Source: DASQFQ01 sp963805525
Lineage (GTDB): Bacteria > Actinomycetota > Thermoleophilia > Solirubrobacterales > Solirubrobacteraceae
DNA length: 64,000 bases
Reading direction: 5' to 3'
NCBI GenBank assembly: GCA_963805525.1
Contig: CAWDUT010000004.1
Span: 1,460,003-1,524,002, forward strand
The translations under genes were made by a program, and so were the position numbers. How positions within the stretch are numbered: position 1 is the first letter of the stretch; each line of letters begins with the position of its first letter. Positions 45,954-55,224 of this stretch are shown piece after piece. The notes under the pieces are model-generated. The model searched no databases. It was not told the origin of the DNA and worked only from the letters and a program-made list of their open reading frames with translations.

Positions 45954-47494
45954 GGCTGTCGCGTAAGTCCCGCGGCGTCCGGCATCGGGGTTCGCGAGCG
46001 GTGAGGTTTCGATCGGCGTCGGCGAGCCGCCGGCCAGCGGCCGCGGTCAGGCCGTGGCGAGGGTGTGGCGGTGGAGCTTGAGGAGGTTGTGGGTGGCGGT
46101 GATGAGTCGCCATTCGGTGCGGACCGCTGCGCGTCCTCGTCGTCGGAAGCGGTCCAGGCCGCGGTTGAACTTCACTTGCGCGAAGACGGGCTCGATCATC
46201 GGCTGGCGGCGGCGGTAGAGCTCGTTGCCGCGATCGGTGGCGAGGAGTTGGCGCATCTGGTCGTAGCGGCCGCCGTCCCAGTTGCGCCGGGTGGCTCGGT
46301 GGCGGCTGGTGTCGGGCGGGATCAGCACCTGAATGCCGCGGTCGGTGATGCGTTGCATCTGCTCGCCGTGCCAGTAGCCGGCGTCAGCCAACAACACCCC
46401 GGGCGCCTCGTCGATGCCGGCCCGGGTGAGCTCGCGTTGGGTGGCGTCGAGCATCGGCTCGAGATGTCCGAAGTCGCCGCCGACGGTCTCGATCTCAGCC
46501 GCGAGGATCACCTGGTGCTCGTTGGTGACGGCCTGCGCGTTGTAGCCCTGCAGGAACCCGCGCAGGCCCTTGACGACGCGTGAATCGGGGTCAGTGAGGT
46601 TGATCCGGCCCTCCGGGATCTCCGGCGGTGTGTAGGGGTCCGGTGGCCGACCGAAGCGCCGGCCGTTCTTCATCCGCCCGCGCGCCCGGTAGGCCTCATA
46701 GGCCCGGTTGGCGCGCACCTCGCTAAAGAGCTCCTCCTCGAGCCGGCGCTTGGCCTCCTTGACGCGCTCCGGGCGACTGCGCGGCACCGGCTGCGGATCT
46801 GCCGCGCGCTCGGCCTCTAAGCGCTGCTTGGCTTCGCGCAACCAGCCGCGCCGACCCGCGCCGTCGAGAACTCCGGCGGCAACTCGTCCCCGCGCGCCTC
46901 GCCGTAGAGCTCATCCTCGGCGGCGTCGATGGCCTTGGCCTCCTCAACGATCTCGCGCGCGAGCTGCTCGTAGTCGAGGTTCTCGTTGCGCGACGCGTTC
47001 GCGTTGACTTTGGTGCCGTCGACGGCGATCACGCCGACCTTCGCGAGGCCGCTGCGCGCGCAGAGCGCGAGCACCTCGCCGAACAGGCCGGCGAGCGCGT
47101 CTTGGTGACGCTCCACGAACCGCGCCAGGGTCGCGTGCTCGGGCCGCTGCTGCGCGGCCAGCACGCGGAACGCGACGTCCTCCTCGCAGGCGCGCTCGAT
47201 CACCCGCGAGGACCGGATCCCGCGCGCGTAGGCGTAGAGCAACAACGCAACCATCATCGCCGGGTCATAGGGCGGGCGGCTGCGCCCATCGACCCGATAA
47301 GCGGCATAGAACGCCTCCAGATCCATCTCCTCGACGGCGTCGATGACGAACCACGCCAGGTGCCGCGCCGGCAGCCACTCACGGACATCGGGCGGCATCA
47401 GAAACGACTGCTCGCGATCACACGCGACAAAGCGCTGAGCCATGCCCCGGATCGTCTTAAACCCACCGGACGGCACCCGACTTACGCGACAGCC
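45954..47494 (-). mobile_element. IS1182-type insertion sequence with a broken transposase
   Basis: Perfect 16-base terminal inverted repeats GGCTGTCGCGTAAGTC bound the element at 45954-45969 and, inverted, at 47479-47494. Similarity continues inwards (CGTCCGG a few bases later on both ends). The 1541-base length fits the family. The transposase lies on the minus strand. I did not find a convincing target duplication. Confidence 0.8.
46047..47443 (-). pseudogene. IS1182-family transposase, frameshifted
   Basis: The first part, from the ATG at 47441-47443, has the DUF772-type N-terminus: FVACDREQSFLMPPDVREWL, YDPAMMVALLLYAYARGIRS, VIAVDGTKVNANAS with the first catalytic Asp. The second part, in another frame, has the DDE_Tnp_1_6 end: GYNAQAVTNEHQVILAAEIE, GVLLADAGYWHGEQM (Asp) and PMIEPVFAQVKFNRGLDRFR (Glu). 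The break lies at a short G-run (46855-46857); one more G would restore ARGRRGW and a continuous 465-residue protein. The catalytic residues are otherwise intact. Confidence 0.82.
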
Positions 47495-47545
47495 TCAGGC
47501 AGAAGCGCAAGCTCGGGCTCGTATCCGCGAGCCCGAGGAGGGGCC

Positions 47546-48244
47546 ATGTCCGAGGTGCTGCTCGATCGTGCTGGCCGACTGCGTTCGCCGGCGACGATGC
47601 CGGGATTCCATGCAGGGCGCTCGCCACGGAACAAGGGGTTGCGCTACCCGGCCGATCCGCCCCAGGTCGAGGAGATCATCGCTGTGATGCGCACGGCCGG
47701 CGAGGGCCCGCACGGCCAGCGGTTGCGAGGCCTGATCCTCATCTTGTGGCGTGCCGGTTTGCGCATCCAGGAAGCGCTTTCGCTTGGCGAGGTCGATCTC
47801 GATCCGCGCCGCGGGTCCTTGCTCGTGCGGCACGGCAAGGGCGGCCGCCGTCGCGAGGTCGGTATGGACGCCTGGGGATGGCAACAACTTCAGCCGTGGC
47901 TTCAGACACGGCTCGAGCTTCCCGTCGGACCGCTGTTCTGCGTCATCACCGGGCCGACGCGCGGACGTCACTGGGCCACTGCTGCAGCCCGCGAGGAACT
48001 CCGTCAGACCGCGGCCAGGGCTGGCGTGCGTCGGCGCTTCGCCCCGCACCAGCTCAGGCACGCCCACGCTGTGGAGATGGCCCGCGAAGGTGTCCCGCTC
48101 GTCGTCATCCAACGCCAGCTCGGACATAGCAACCTCGGCATCACCTCGGTCTACCTCCAAGGCATCGACAACGCCGAGATCATCGACACCGTCCATACCC
48201 GACCAACGCCCATGGTCCAGGTCAACGCCCTGCTGCGGCCGTGA
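47546..48244 (+). CDS. Short tyrosine recombinase (XerC/D-like)
   Basis: 232 residues. The catalytic domain is complete: Arg in LRIQEALSLGEVDLD, the beta-hairpin RHGKGGRRREVGM with a Lys, HQLRHAHAVEMAREGV, VIQRQLGHSNLGIT and the nucleophile Tyr in SVYLQG. The N-terminal SAM-like core-binding domain is reduced to about 45 residues, so it is smaller than most integrases. It may serve an element here, or be a short integron/Xer-like enzyme. The ATG at 47546 has GAGGAGGGG two bases upstream. It follows the IS1182 end by 50 bases. Confidence 0.8.
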   Translation: MSEVLLDRAGRLRSPATMPGFHAGRSPRNKGLRYPADPPQVEEIIAVMRTAGEGPHGQRLRGLILILWRAGLRIQEALSLGEVDLDPRRGSLLVRHGKGGRRREVGMDAWGWQQLQPWLQTRLELPVGPLFCVITGPTRGRHWATAAAREELRQTAARAGVRRRFAPHQLRHAHAVEMAREGVPLVVIQRQLGHSNLGITSVYLQGIDNAEIIDTVHTRPTPMVQVNALLRP

Positions 48245-48265
48245 CCCGCGACAGGATGGCGTGAC

Positions 48266-48853
48266 TCACTCCAGGAAATCCTCGACCGGTCGCCAGACCT
48301 CGGCGTGACGCGCCCCCGCCTCGGGGAAACGCCGCGTCCAGTCGGCCCACCATGCGCGCCGCTCCTCGACCGTCGCTTCTGGCTCGTGTGCAGCGAACTC
48401 CGCGGCCGCCTCCGGGAATTCCGCTCTCCAATCTCGGATCGCTTGCGTCTGCCGTTCGACGGCGGCCCAGTACGGGTCGTCGTCTGCGTGGATGGACCCG
48501 TCGGCCCAATCGGAGGCAACGATTCCGCCGAGACCGTTTGGTGATTCGAGGCTTGGACGGCCTGCCGCCATGCGCGGAGCACTGACACCCTGGTCGTCCC
48601 ACAGCAGGCAGTACGCGTGGTGCTCGCCTCCGGCGTGAGACCGGTAGCGCAGCCGGAGTCGACTCGTGAGGCCCTCGCCGTCGATGTCCACCGACAGCAG
48701 CACGCCGCTTTGACCGTGGACCGACCCACCCCGCTGCTCGATCCAATCGTTGATGAGACGCGCGACAGTTTCCTCGTACCTCGCCACCGTTTCGTCGCTC
48801 GCGTCGACTGGCAGGAGGTCATCGATCGGGAATGGGTAATCGTTGTCCGTCAC
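48266..48853 (-). CDS. Hypothetical protein (195 aa)
   Basis: No family recognised. It is acidic, soluble and protein-like throughout: DNDYPFPIDDLLPVDASDET, ARYEETVARLINDWIEQRGG, GVLLSVDIDGEGLTSRLRLR, YCLLWDDQGVSAPRM. The C-terminus is Trp- and Glu-rich (VEERRAWWADWTRRFPEAGA). I chose the GTG at 48851-48853 (VTDNDYPFP) because upstream sequence is Arg-rich and uncharacteristic. Confidence 0.55.
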   Translation of the reverse strand: MTDNDYPFPIDDLLPVDASDETVARYEETVARLINDWIEQRGGSVHGQSGVLLSVDIDGEGLTSRLRLRYRSHAGGEHHAYCLLWDDQGVSAPRMAAGRPSLESPNGLGGIVASDWADGSIHADDDPYWAAVERQTQAIRDWRAEFPEAAAEFAAHEPEATVEERRAWWADWTRRFPEAGARHAEVWRPVEDFLE

Positions 48854-49090
48854 CGTTCGGATGGTCTCACGACCCTGTCGCTGCGCCGCATTTCGGTGGC
48901 TCTCGCGCTCGGTACCACCGGCACTCAGACGGCCAGCGCGGGCTGCGAGCCCGACGCGCGATGCCTTCACCTGCGAGCTAGAGCGCTCGGCCCCCTACCG
49001 CTCATGCCTCGATGGAGTAGCAATGACCGCATTGAGCTTGAGCGCCCCGTGCCGAGGACCCCTAAGTGCACTTATCGCGTGGCGTCCGCG

Positions 49091-49597
49091 CTACTCGTAC
49101 CGAGGTCGGTCCTCGCCAATGCCCGGTCCCTTGAAGCGCTGGCCGTGTCCCGTCATTGCGCGCCGCTCGAACATCATCATCGCGTCTGCCGTCTCGTTCA
49201 TCGAGGGCCGCTCGCCGGGGATGATCGCGGTCACCGGGACGCCCAGCCGTTCGACGCGGCGGATGAGGTCGCGTCGGAGCCACTTCGACGTCCGCTTGGG
49301 CAGGGTCGAGATGATGATCTCGTCGAAGCTTCCCTCGCGCACGGCCTGCTCGACGGCTTCGAATGGGTCCGGGCCGCCAGCAAGCCCTTGGACCGGCCCT
49401 CCCGCGGCGCGCATCAGCAGCGGCAGGGCGGCGTCGAGCGTCCAGTCGGCCGTCTTGCGATCGCTGACGTCCGGGACGAGCAGCGCGAACTCACACGGCC
49501 CAGCTTTCGCGCGTTGCTCGACCGCCTCTAACACGCTCGGCGTGGCCGCCGTGCGGTTCGCGACGACAAGCACGCGTGTGCTCTGCGGCGGTTCCAT
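49091..49597 (-). CDS. Universal-stress/nucleotide-binding-like small protein
   Basis: 168 residues. An alternating beta/alpha Rossmann-like pattern is visible: RVLVVANRTAATPSVLEAVE, FALLVPDVSDRKTAD, GSFDEIIISTLPKRTSKWLR, RDLIRRVERLGVPVTAIIPG. The SFDEIIISTLPKRTSKWLRR motif recurs in short actinobacterial UspA-like proteins. The usual ATP-binding GxxGxxG(S/T) motif is not evident, so nucleotide binding is uncertain. Confidence 0.6.
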   Translation of the reverse strand: MEPPQSTRVLVVANRTAATPSVLEAVEQRAKAGPCEFALLVPDVSDRKTADWTLDAALPLLMRAAGGPVQGLAGGPDPFEAVEQAVREGSFDEIIISTLPKRTSKWLRRDLIRRVERLGVPVTAIIPGERPSMNETADAMMMFERRAMTGHGQRFKGPGIGEDRPRYE

Positions 49598-49721
49598 CTC
49601 TACCCCCTCGATACCCGCTCCGTCAGCCCAGGCCTCCGGACCGTCCCACCCCCGGACGAGAAAGGCAACCCTCGGCTTCGATTCGAGTGCTCCTCTCGCA
49701 GAACGCTTCCCGGCGTGGCCC

Positions 49722-49889
49722 TACGGGCGCTTGTTCGAGAAGTTCGACCCCGCCCGCCGGCGTCCCGCCGTCGAGGTGATCGAGGAGGCGAGGAGGGCGG
49801 TCCGCGACGGAGCGTTACCCACTGGGTACCCGGGCGGCTTCCGTGGCGACGATTCCTCGGGCCCAGCTGCTGCCGTAAACGCCCATTAG
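49722..49889 (+). pseudogene. Tyrosine recombinase C-terminal remnant, second copy
   Basis: The plus-strand frame reads YGRLFEKFDPARRRPAV, then DGALPTGYPGGFRGDDSS, almost the same tail as at 5.4-5.5 kb, including the nucleophile Tyr in YGRLF. Sequence to the left is unrelated, so only about 55 codons remain. It ends 17 bases before the tRNA-Thr 3' end, as at the first copy. Confidence 0.7.
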
Positions 49890-49906
49890 CAGGGGTTTCG
49901 TCCAAA

Positions 49907-49947
49907 GCCCTCTGCCGGACTCGAACCGGCGACCCCTTCCTTACCAT
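49907..49947 (-). other. tRNA-Thr(GGT) 3'-half, second copy
   Basis: Identical over its length to 5533-5573: anticodon loop with GGT, 3' anticodon stem, T-arm and 3' acceptor. The bases to the right (CCCGGCTTTTTCC...) do not rebuild the 5' half. Same orientation as the 5.5 kb copy, 44.37 kb away. It marks the second integrase/attachment junction. Confidence 0.75.
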
Positions 49948-50323
49948 CCCGGCTTTTTCCGCTATTTGCGGGAATGACCTTGTACGAGCAAGGTGCCGAT
50001 TTGCAGGACTTTTTGGACTCGGCGGACTGGGCGGTTCTCGCTGATGCGGCCCAAATACGGCCCAGGAACACGGCGTCCAAAAGCACACTCTCGCCGACCG
50101 CGCGGAGCCGGACCCGCTCCACTCTCTCCATCCTCCGCCTGCCAGCTTAGCCGTCGGCTCTGCACGATCGCAGGAACCACGGTTCACAGTCGCTACCTCG
50201 ACCTCGATGCGCACGAATGCCTGGGAACCACGCGCTTCTCAGCTCCCACCAGTTCCGCACTTCCGACACGCCCATCTGTCAGGTGGCGACCAGCACGCCC
50301 TGGTCCTCCCCTGGGGCACGACC

Positions 50324-51106
50324 ATGCACCTGCGTTGGCTGCTGGCGTACGTGTTGCTCGTCGCGGCCTATCTCGGCCTCGATCCGGTCCAGCGATTCTC
50401 GGCCGGTGAGCGGAACGACCTGCTCGTCGTCGGCATCGTGGCCGTCGGGGCCAGCCTGGCCGGTCACGTCCTCCTGCGGCGAGGGCAGATCCACAGCTTC
50501 GCCCAGCTGGAACATATCCGGGCACTGCGGCGCCGAGCCGACGCCGACATGTTCGAATTGGAGCGGGTCCACCACGCCCTGGAGCTCACCGCCCGCATCG
50601 ACCCCCTCACGGGCGCCGGCAACCGCCGCCGCCTGGTCGAGGACCTTCGCGCGGTTCGTGCCCACATCCATCGATCGGGCATGACCTACGGTCTGATCGA
50701 GATCGACGTCGACCACTTCAAGGCCATCAACGACCGGCTCGGCCACCTGGCCGGCGACGAGGTGCTGCGGCAGGTCGTCGAGGCGTTGCAGGGCACGCTA
50801 CGCGCCCAGGACGGGATCTACCGATATGGTGGCGAGGAGTTCCTAGTCGTCATGGCGGTCGCCACGGATGACGCCCTGCTCGCGGCAGCGGAACGCCTGC
50901 GAGAGGTCGTCGAGGCGCTCGGAGTCAGGCACCCTGACTCCGACGTCCGAGAGGTCGTCACCGTCAGCATCGGGGCGACCCGGATCGGGGCGGCAAGCCT
51001 TGGTCGGACGGACGACGCGTGGTTCGAGCTGACCGACCGGGCAATGTACGAGGCCAAGGCGTCCGGTCGTAACCGGGTCCACATCGCTCCGGAACTCGCC
51101 GCGTAG
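50324..51106 (+). CDS. Diguanylate cyclase (GGDEF domain) with two membrane segments
   Basis: 260 residues from the ATG at 50324. Two membrane helices (WLLAYVLLVAAYLGL; DLLVVGIVAVGASLAGHVLL) lead to a linker helix and a GGDEF domain. The active-site loop reads YGGEEF, a functional variant, and the preceding RAQD five residues upstream is the product-inhibition site. DPLTGAGNRRRLVEDL and YGLIEIDVDHFKAINDRLGH are standard. It makes c-di-GMP at the membrane. A longer frame to 50207 is poor in composition. It is the first intact gene right of the tRNA fragment. Confidence 0.88.
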   Translation: MHLRWLLAYVLLVAAYLGLDPVQRFSAGERNDLLVVGIVAVGASLAGHVLLRRGQIHSFAQLEHIRALRRRADADMFELERVHHALELTARIDPLTGAGNRRRLVEDLRAVRAHIHRSGMTYGLIEIDVDHFKAINDRLGHLAGDEVLRQVVEALQGTLRAQDGIYRYGGEEFLVVMAVATDDALLAAAERLREVVEALGVRHPDSDVREVVTVSIGATRIGAASLGRTDDAWFELTDRAMYEAKASGRNRVHIAPELAA

Positions 51107-51107
51107 A

Positions 51108-52076
51108 TCAGGCCGGGCGTTCGATCGCGAGGAGCCGGCGCGCGGGTTGCGAAACGGTCATCTGCTCGATCTCGGATCGGTCGATCTCCGCGTCGCCACG
51201 CCGGCCGCCCGAAGTCGCGGCAGGAACGTCTCGGCGAGGTAGACGTAGCCGTTGCCCTCGTAGCGCTTGAGCTGCGAGTCGTGGCAGACGTCCTGGCTGA
51301 GCAGGATCCGGTCGGCGTGGCCGCGCGCCAGGAGGTCGCACAGCAGTTCGACGATCGCGGCCCTCGCCGTGCCGCTCGCGCGCGCTGAAGCGCATCCCGA
51401 GGAAGTCGAACTCGAGGCTCGCGCCGCGCCCGACGATCTCGAGGTAGTGGTCGAGGACCGGGTACGAGTCCGCGTGGCCGATGACGACCCGCGCCGGGTC
51501 GGCGCCCTCCTCCTCGAAGATCCGGAGCTGGGCGAGCCGACGTCCGACATGCACGGCGTGGGTCGTGATCGCCAGCCCGGTCCGTCGCGCCGCGCGGGCG
51601 GCCGCCCGGTGGACGCGCTCCTCGGCCGGCGAGACCCACGGCTTGTCGGTGCCGATCTCGCCGATGATCCCGGGCCGGACGCCGCGTGTCCCCCACCCCG
51701 ACCGTCGATCTCGCGCGACCAGCTCGTCGGCGAGGTCGTCGACGGACCGCCGGTCGATCCGCGCCTCGGCCGGGTAGTAGGCCGTCCGATACCAGCCGCA
51801 GCCCATGACGATGTGCAGGCCGCTGGCCGCGCCAGGCCGCGCAGCCAGGCCGGATCGCGCCCGACCCCGGCAGGGTCAGGTCGACGAGGCCGCTGCCGCC
51901 GGCCGCCGCGGAACCGCGCGAGCTCGTCGAGGATGACCGGCTCGTCGCGCGTCAGCTGCCAGTAGTCCCAGCGAGCCTGGATGTGCCACAGCGCGATCTG
52001 GGTGTGCTCGTGCGGCAGCGTGAAGCCGAGGTCGGTCCGGCTCGATCGGACCGAGGACGGTCTGGACATGGGCCAT
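51108..52076 (-). pseudogene. Phosphotriesterase-family hydrolase, several frameshifts
   Basis: Pieces in successive frames make a phosphotriesterase (PTE)-type TIM barrel: MAHVQTVLGPIEPD, FTLPHEHTQIALWHIQARWD (HxH metal motif), VMGCGWYRTAYYPAEARIDR, IGEIGTDKPWVSPAEERVHR, ITTHAVH, ARVVIGHADSYPVLDHYLE, DRILLSQDVCHDSQLKRYEG, YVYLAETFLPRLRAAGV, ending VSQPARRLLAIERPA. At least five breaks are needed. Members hydrolyse phosphotriesters or lactones; the substrate is unknown. The breaks may be base-calling errors, since the protein is otherwise complete (about 320 residues). Confidence 0.7.
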
Positions 52077-52087
52077 GGACGGCGATG

Positions 52088-52749
52088 CTACGCCGTCGCG
52101 GACGGCCTCGCGGGCCGCCGGCGCGGCGCACGAGGCGCGCGGCCAGCATCAGCTCGAGGATCGCGGTCGGCCCGCCGCTCGAGATCGGCCGGCCGGTAGG
52201 CGTCGCCGGCCTCGATCCGCTGGAGCAGGAGCCCGTCGAGCAGGGCGAGGAGGCCGCGGGTCACGGCGTCGACGTCGAGCCAGGCCGGCAGCTCGCCGGT
52301 GACCACCCCCTGGCGCAGGAGCAGCTGGCCGGCGCCGGCCAGGCGTTCGCGGCGGCGCCGCGAGCATCTCGCGGACGCCCGGCTCGCGGTCGGCCTCGGC
52401 CCAGGCCTGGACGAGCGAGACCTGGCCGGGCGCGCCGTCGTACTCGTCGATCGTCTCGACATACAGGCGCGATGGCGATGCGCCAGCCGCTCGGCGGTCG
52501 TCGTGCGCCGGCGCGAGCCGGGCCGCCAGCTCGTCGAGGCCCCGGGCGGCGATCTGGTCGCAGCTCGAGCCGGAACAGCTCGTCCTTGCCCGTGAAGTAG
52601 CGTGTAGATCGCCCCGACCGACAGCCCGCTCTCGCGGACGACGTCGGCGATGGTCGAGCTGTGATAGCCCTTCTCGCCGAAGACACGCGCGGCCGCGGCG
52701 AGGATCCGATCCGGACCTCCTGCTCATGGGCGGCACTGACGCGGGGCAC
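52088..52749 (-). pseudogene. TetR/AcrR-family regulator, several frameshifts
   Basis: Starts at the GTG at 52747-52749 (VPRVSAAHEQEV). Reading across frames gives the TetR helix-turn-helix (GEKGYHSSTIADVV-, SGLSVG-, YTYFTGKDELFRL-like pieces) and a helical ligand domain (YVETIDEYDGAPGQVSLVQA, WAEADREPGVREMLAA, LLLRQGVVTGELPAWLDVDA, LLALLDGLLLQRIEAGDAY). It is divergent from the MMPL transporter gene, with two operator-like repeats in between, so it probably represses that gene and itself. The 3' end is uncertain because of the breaks. Confidence 0.68.
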
Positions 52750-52759
52750 GTCGACTCCT

Positions 52760-52778
52760 AAAACGAATGGGCGTTCTT
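52760..52778. promoter_or_regulatory. Operator-like repeat 1 (TetR side)
   Basis: AAAACGAATGGGCGTTCTT contains the near-palindrome GAATG-GG-CGTTC at 52765-52776, eleven bases upstream of the TetR start codon. It shares 16 of 19 positions with repeat 2, so both are probably bound by the same regulator. Confidence 0.6.
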
Positions 52779-52820
52779 CGCAATCATAGCGCACGGTCGT
52801 GCCCGACGCAACCATCCGGC

Positions 52821-52850
52821 TTGACAAAACGAATGGTCATTCTCTATCGT
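52821..52850 (+). promoter_or_regulatory. MMPL promoter overlapped by operator-like repeat 2
   Basis: TTGACA at 52821-52826 is a perfect -35 box. TATCGT at 52845-52850 is a plausible -10 box after 18 bases. Between them, GAATG-GT-CATTC at 52831-52842 is a perfect inverted repeat, part of a longer match to repeat 1. A repressor there would block polymerase. The MMPL ATG follows at 52887. Confidence 0.6.
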
Positions 52851-52886
52851 TCCGGCCGTCACGCATCCCGTCCCACGAGGATCCCG

Positions 52887-55224
52887 ATGTTCAGCCGCTG
52901 GGGCGCGTTCGTCTACCGCTTCCGCCGCCCGATCGCCCTCATCGCCATCGTCGTGGCGCTCGCCCGTCCGCCTCGCCGTCGCAGGCCTCGTCGGCGCCTC
53001 GGCTCCGGCGGCTGGCTGGACGCGACACTCCGAATCGGCCGCGGTCGCGACCCGGCTCGACACCGAATTCGGGGCCGGCAAGAGCTCGGTCATCGCGCTC
53101 TTCCGGTCGGACGACGCCCGGCGCCGACGCCACCTCCGCGGAGTTCCAGGGCGCCATCGCGGCGCGGTCGGCCGGGCTGGCCGACGATCCGGACGTCGAC
53201 GGCGTCGATCGGCTACGCCGAGACCGGCGACCGGCGCTTCATCAGCACCGCCGGCGACGCCGCCTACGTCGTCATCCAGCTCGACGTGACCGACGAGGAG
53301 TCGGTCGACGGTCGTCGACGAGATCCGCGGCCGCCATCGTGCCGCCGGCCGGCTACACGCTACCAGCTGACCGGCTACGGCCCGATCACCAAGGACTCGG
53401 CCGAGCAGTCCGAGAAGGACCTCCAGAAGGCCGAGACTCGTCTCGCTGCCGATCGTCGCGCTCGTCCTCATCCTCGTCTTCGCCTCGATCGTGGCGGCCG
53501 GGATGCCGCTGCTGGTCGCCGGGCTGGCGATCCCGAGCAGCCTGGCCCTGATCTACCTCGTCGCCCAGCAGGTCGAGATGAGCATCTTCGTGCTCAACAT
53601 CGCGACGATGCTCGGGCTCGCGCTGGCGATCGACTACTCGCTGTTCATCGTCAGCCGCTACCGCGAGGAGCTGCGCCGCGGGCGGAGCGTCGGCGAGGCG
53701 GTCGAGCGCGTCGGTGGCGACGGCCGGCAAGGCGGTCGTCTTCAGCGGCATCGCGGTCGCGATCGGGCTGTCCGGCCTGCTCCTGTTCGAGGCGCCGGCC
53801 ATCCGCTCGATCGGGATCGCCGGCGCGCTCGTCGTCGTCTGCTCGGTCGTGTTCGCGCTGACATTCCTGCCGGCCGTCCTGGGCATGCTCGGTCACGCGG
53901 GTCAACGCCCTGTCGATCCGCGGCCTCCGCCACCGGCTTCCGCCCGGTCGCCGACGGCGTCGAGCGTCGCGCGCACGTCGCCGCTGGGAGCGCGTCGCCC
54001 ACGCGGTCATGCGCCGGCCGATCGCCGTGCTGATCCCGACGCTCGCCTTCCTGCTCATCGCCGGCAGCCCGTTCCTGCACCTCGAGCCAGGGCGTCCCGG
54101 GCGCCGAGATCTACCCGCCCGGCGTCGAGAGCCGCGACGCGTACGTCGCGCTCCAGACCGAGTTCGCGCCTGGCGAGACGACCCCGATCGTCATCCTCGC
54201 CGACGTCGCCGGGCTCGCCGACCGACCGTCGCCAACATCCAGGCGCTCGCCGCATACGCCGCCGAGCTCGACGCGCTCGAGGGGATCGACCGGGTCGAGG
54301 GCCCGTTCGCCATCCGCGACCCGCCGACCGGCGAGCTGCTGACGCCCGAGCAGGTCGCGGCCCTGTACGCGCTGCCCGACGGCCCAGCGGCCGGCCGGCG
54401 CTCGACGCGCTGCTCGACCAGCTATGTCCGCGGCTCACCGTCCGGCTCGACGCCATCAGCCCGCTGCCACCGTCGCAGCCCGCGGCGACCGACCTGATCC
54501 CGGTCGATCCGCGCCGTCGCCCCCGGCGACGGGATCACGACCCAGGTCGGCGGCAGCGCCGCCGAGCGGCTACGACTTCCTGAGTCGCAGGCGCGAGCGC
54601 GCGCCGTATGCCGTCGGGCTGACCCTGTTGGCCAGCGGCGCTCATCCTGTTCCTGCTGTTCGGCTCGGTGGTGCTGCCGCTCAAGGCGGTGATCATGACC
54701 CTGCTGTCGATCACCGCCAGCTTCGGCGCCCTGGTCTGGATCTTCCAGGAGGGCAACCTGTCGAGCTGCTCGACTTCCAGCCGCTCGGCTACACCATCGC
54801 CGGCAACCCGATCATCATGTTCAGCGTCATCTTCGGGCTGTCGATGGACTACGAGGTCCTGCTCCTGTCGCGGATCCAGGAGGCCTACCGGCGGACCGGC
54901 GACAACACGGCCTCGGTGGCCGAGGGCCTGGCCAGGACCGCCGGCGTCATCACCGGCGCGGCGCTGATCATGGTCTCCGTCTTCGCCGCGTTCGCCCTGG
55001 CCGAGGTCGATCACGATCAAGAGCATCGGCGTCGGGATGGCGATCGCGGTGGCGGTCGACGCCACGATCATCCGGGTGCTGCTGGTCCCGGCCACGATGC
55101 GCCTGATGGGCAGGTGGAACTGGTGGGCGCCCGGGCGTCGCTCGGCCGGCTCGTCGACCGGCTCGGGTTCAGCCACGTCGAGGACGAGGACGAACCCCAG
55201 CCCGCCTCGCTCCCCGCGGGCTGA
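52887..55224 (+). pseudogene. MMPL/RND-superfamily transporter, many frameshifts
   Basis: Starts MFSRWGAFVYRFRRPIALIA with a membrane helix. Pieces in changing frames include an external domain (YAETGDRRFISTAGDAAYVV), the first membrane block (GMPLLVAGLAIPSSLALIYL, LNIATMLGLALAIDYSLFIV, SRYREELRRG), a second block after 54.5 kb (IMFSVIFGLSMDYEVLLLSR, IQEAYRRTGDNTASVAEGLA, RTAGVITGAALIMVSVFAAF) and a C-terminus ending PQPASLPAG. Two GLxxDY motifs (GLALAIDYSLF, GLSMDYEVLL) are the hallmark of MMPL lipid/drug exporters. The rebuilt length is about 780 residues. At least eight breaks. Confidence 0.72.

Noticed and set aside
46047..47443. Programmed frameshift in the IS1182 transposase
   Set aside because: No slippery heptamer is evident; a missing G in a short G-run explains the break more simply.
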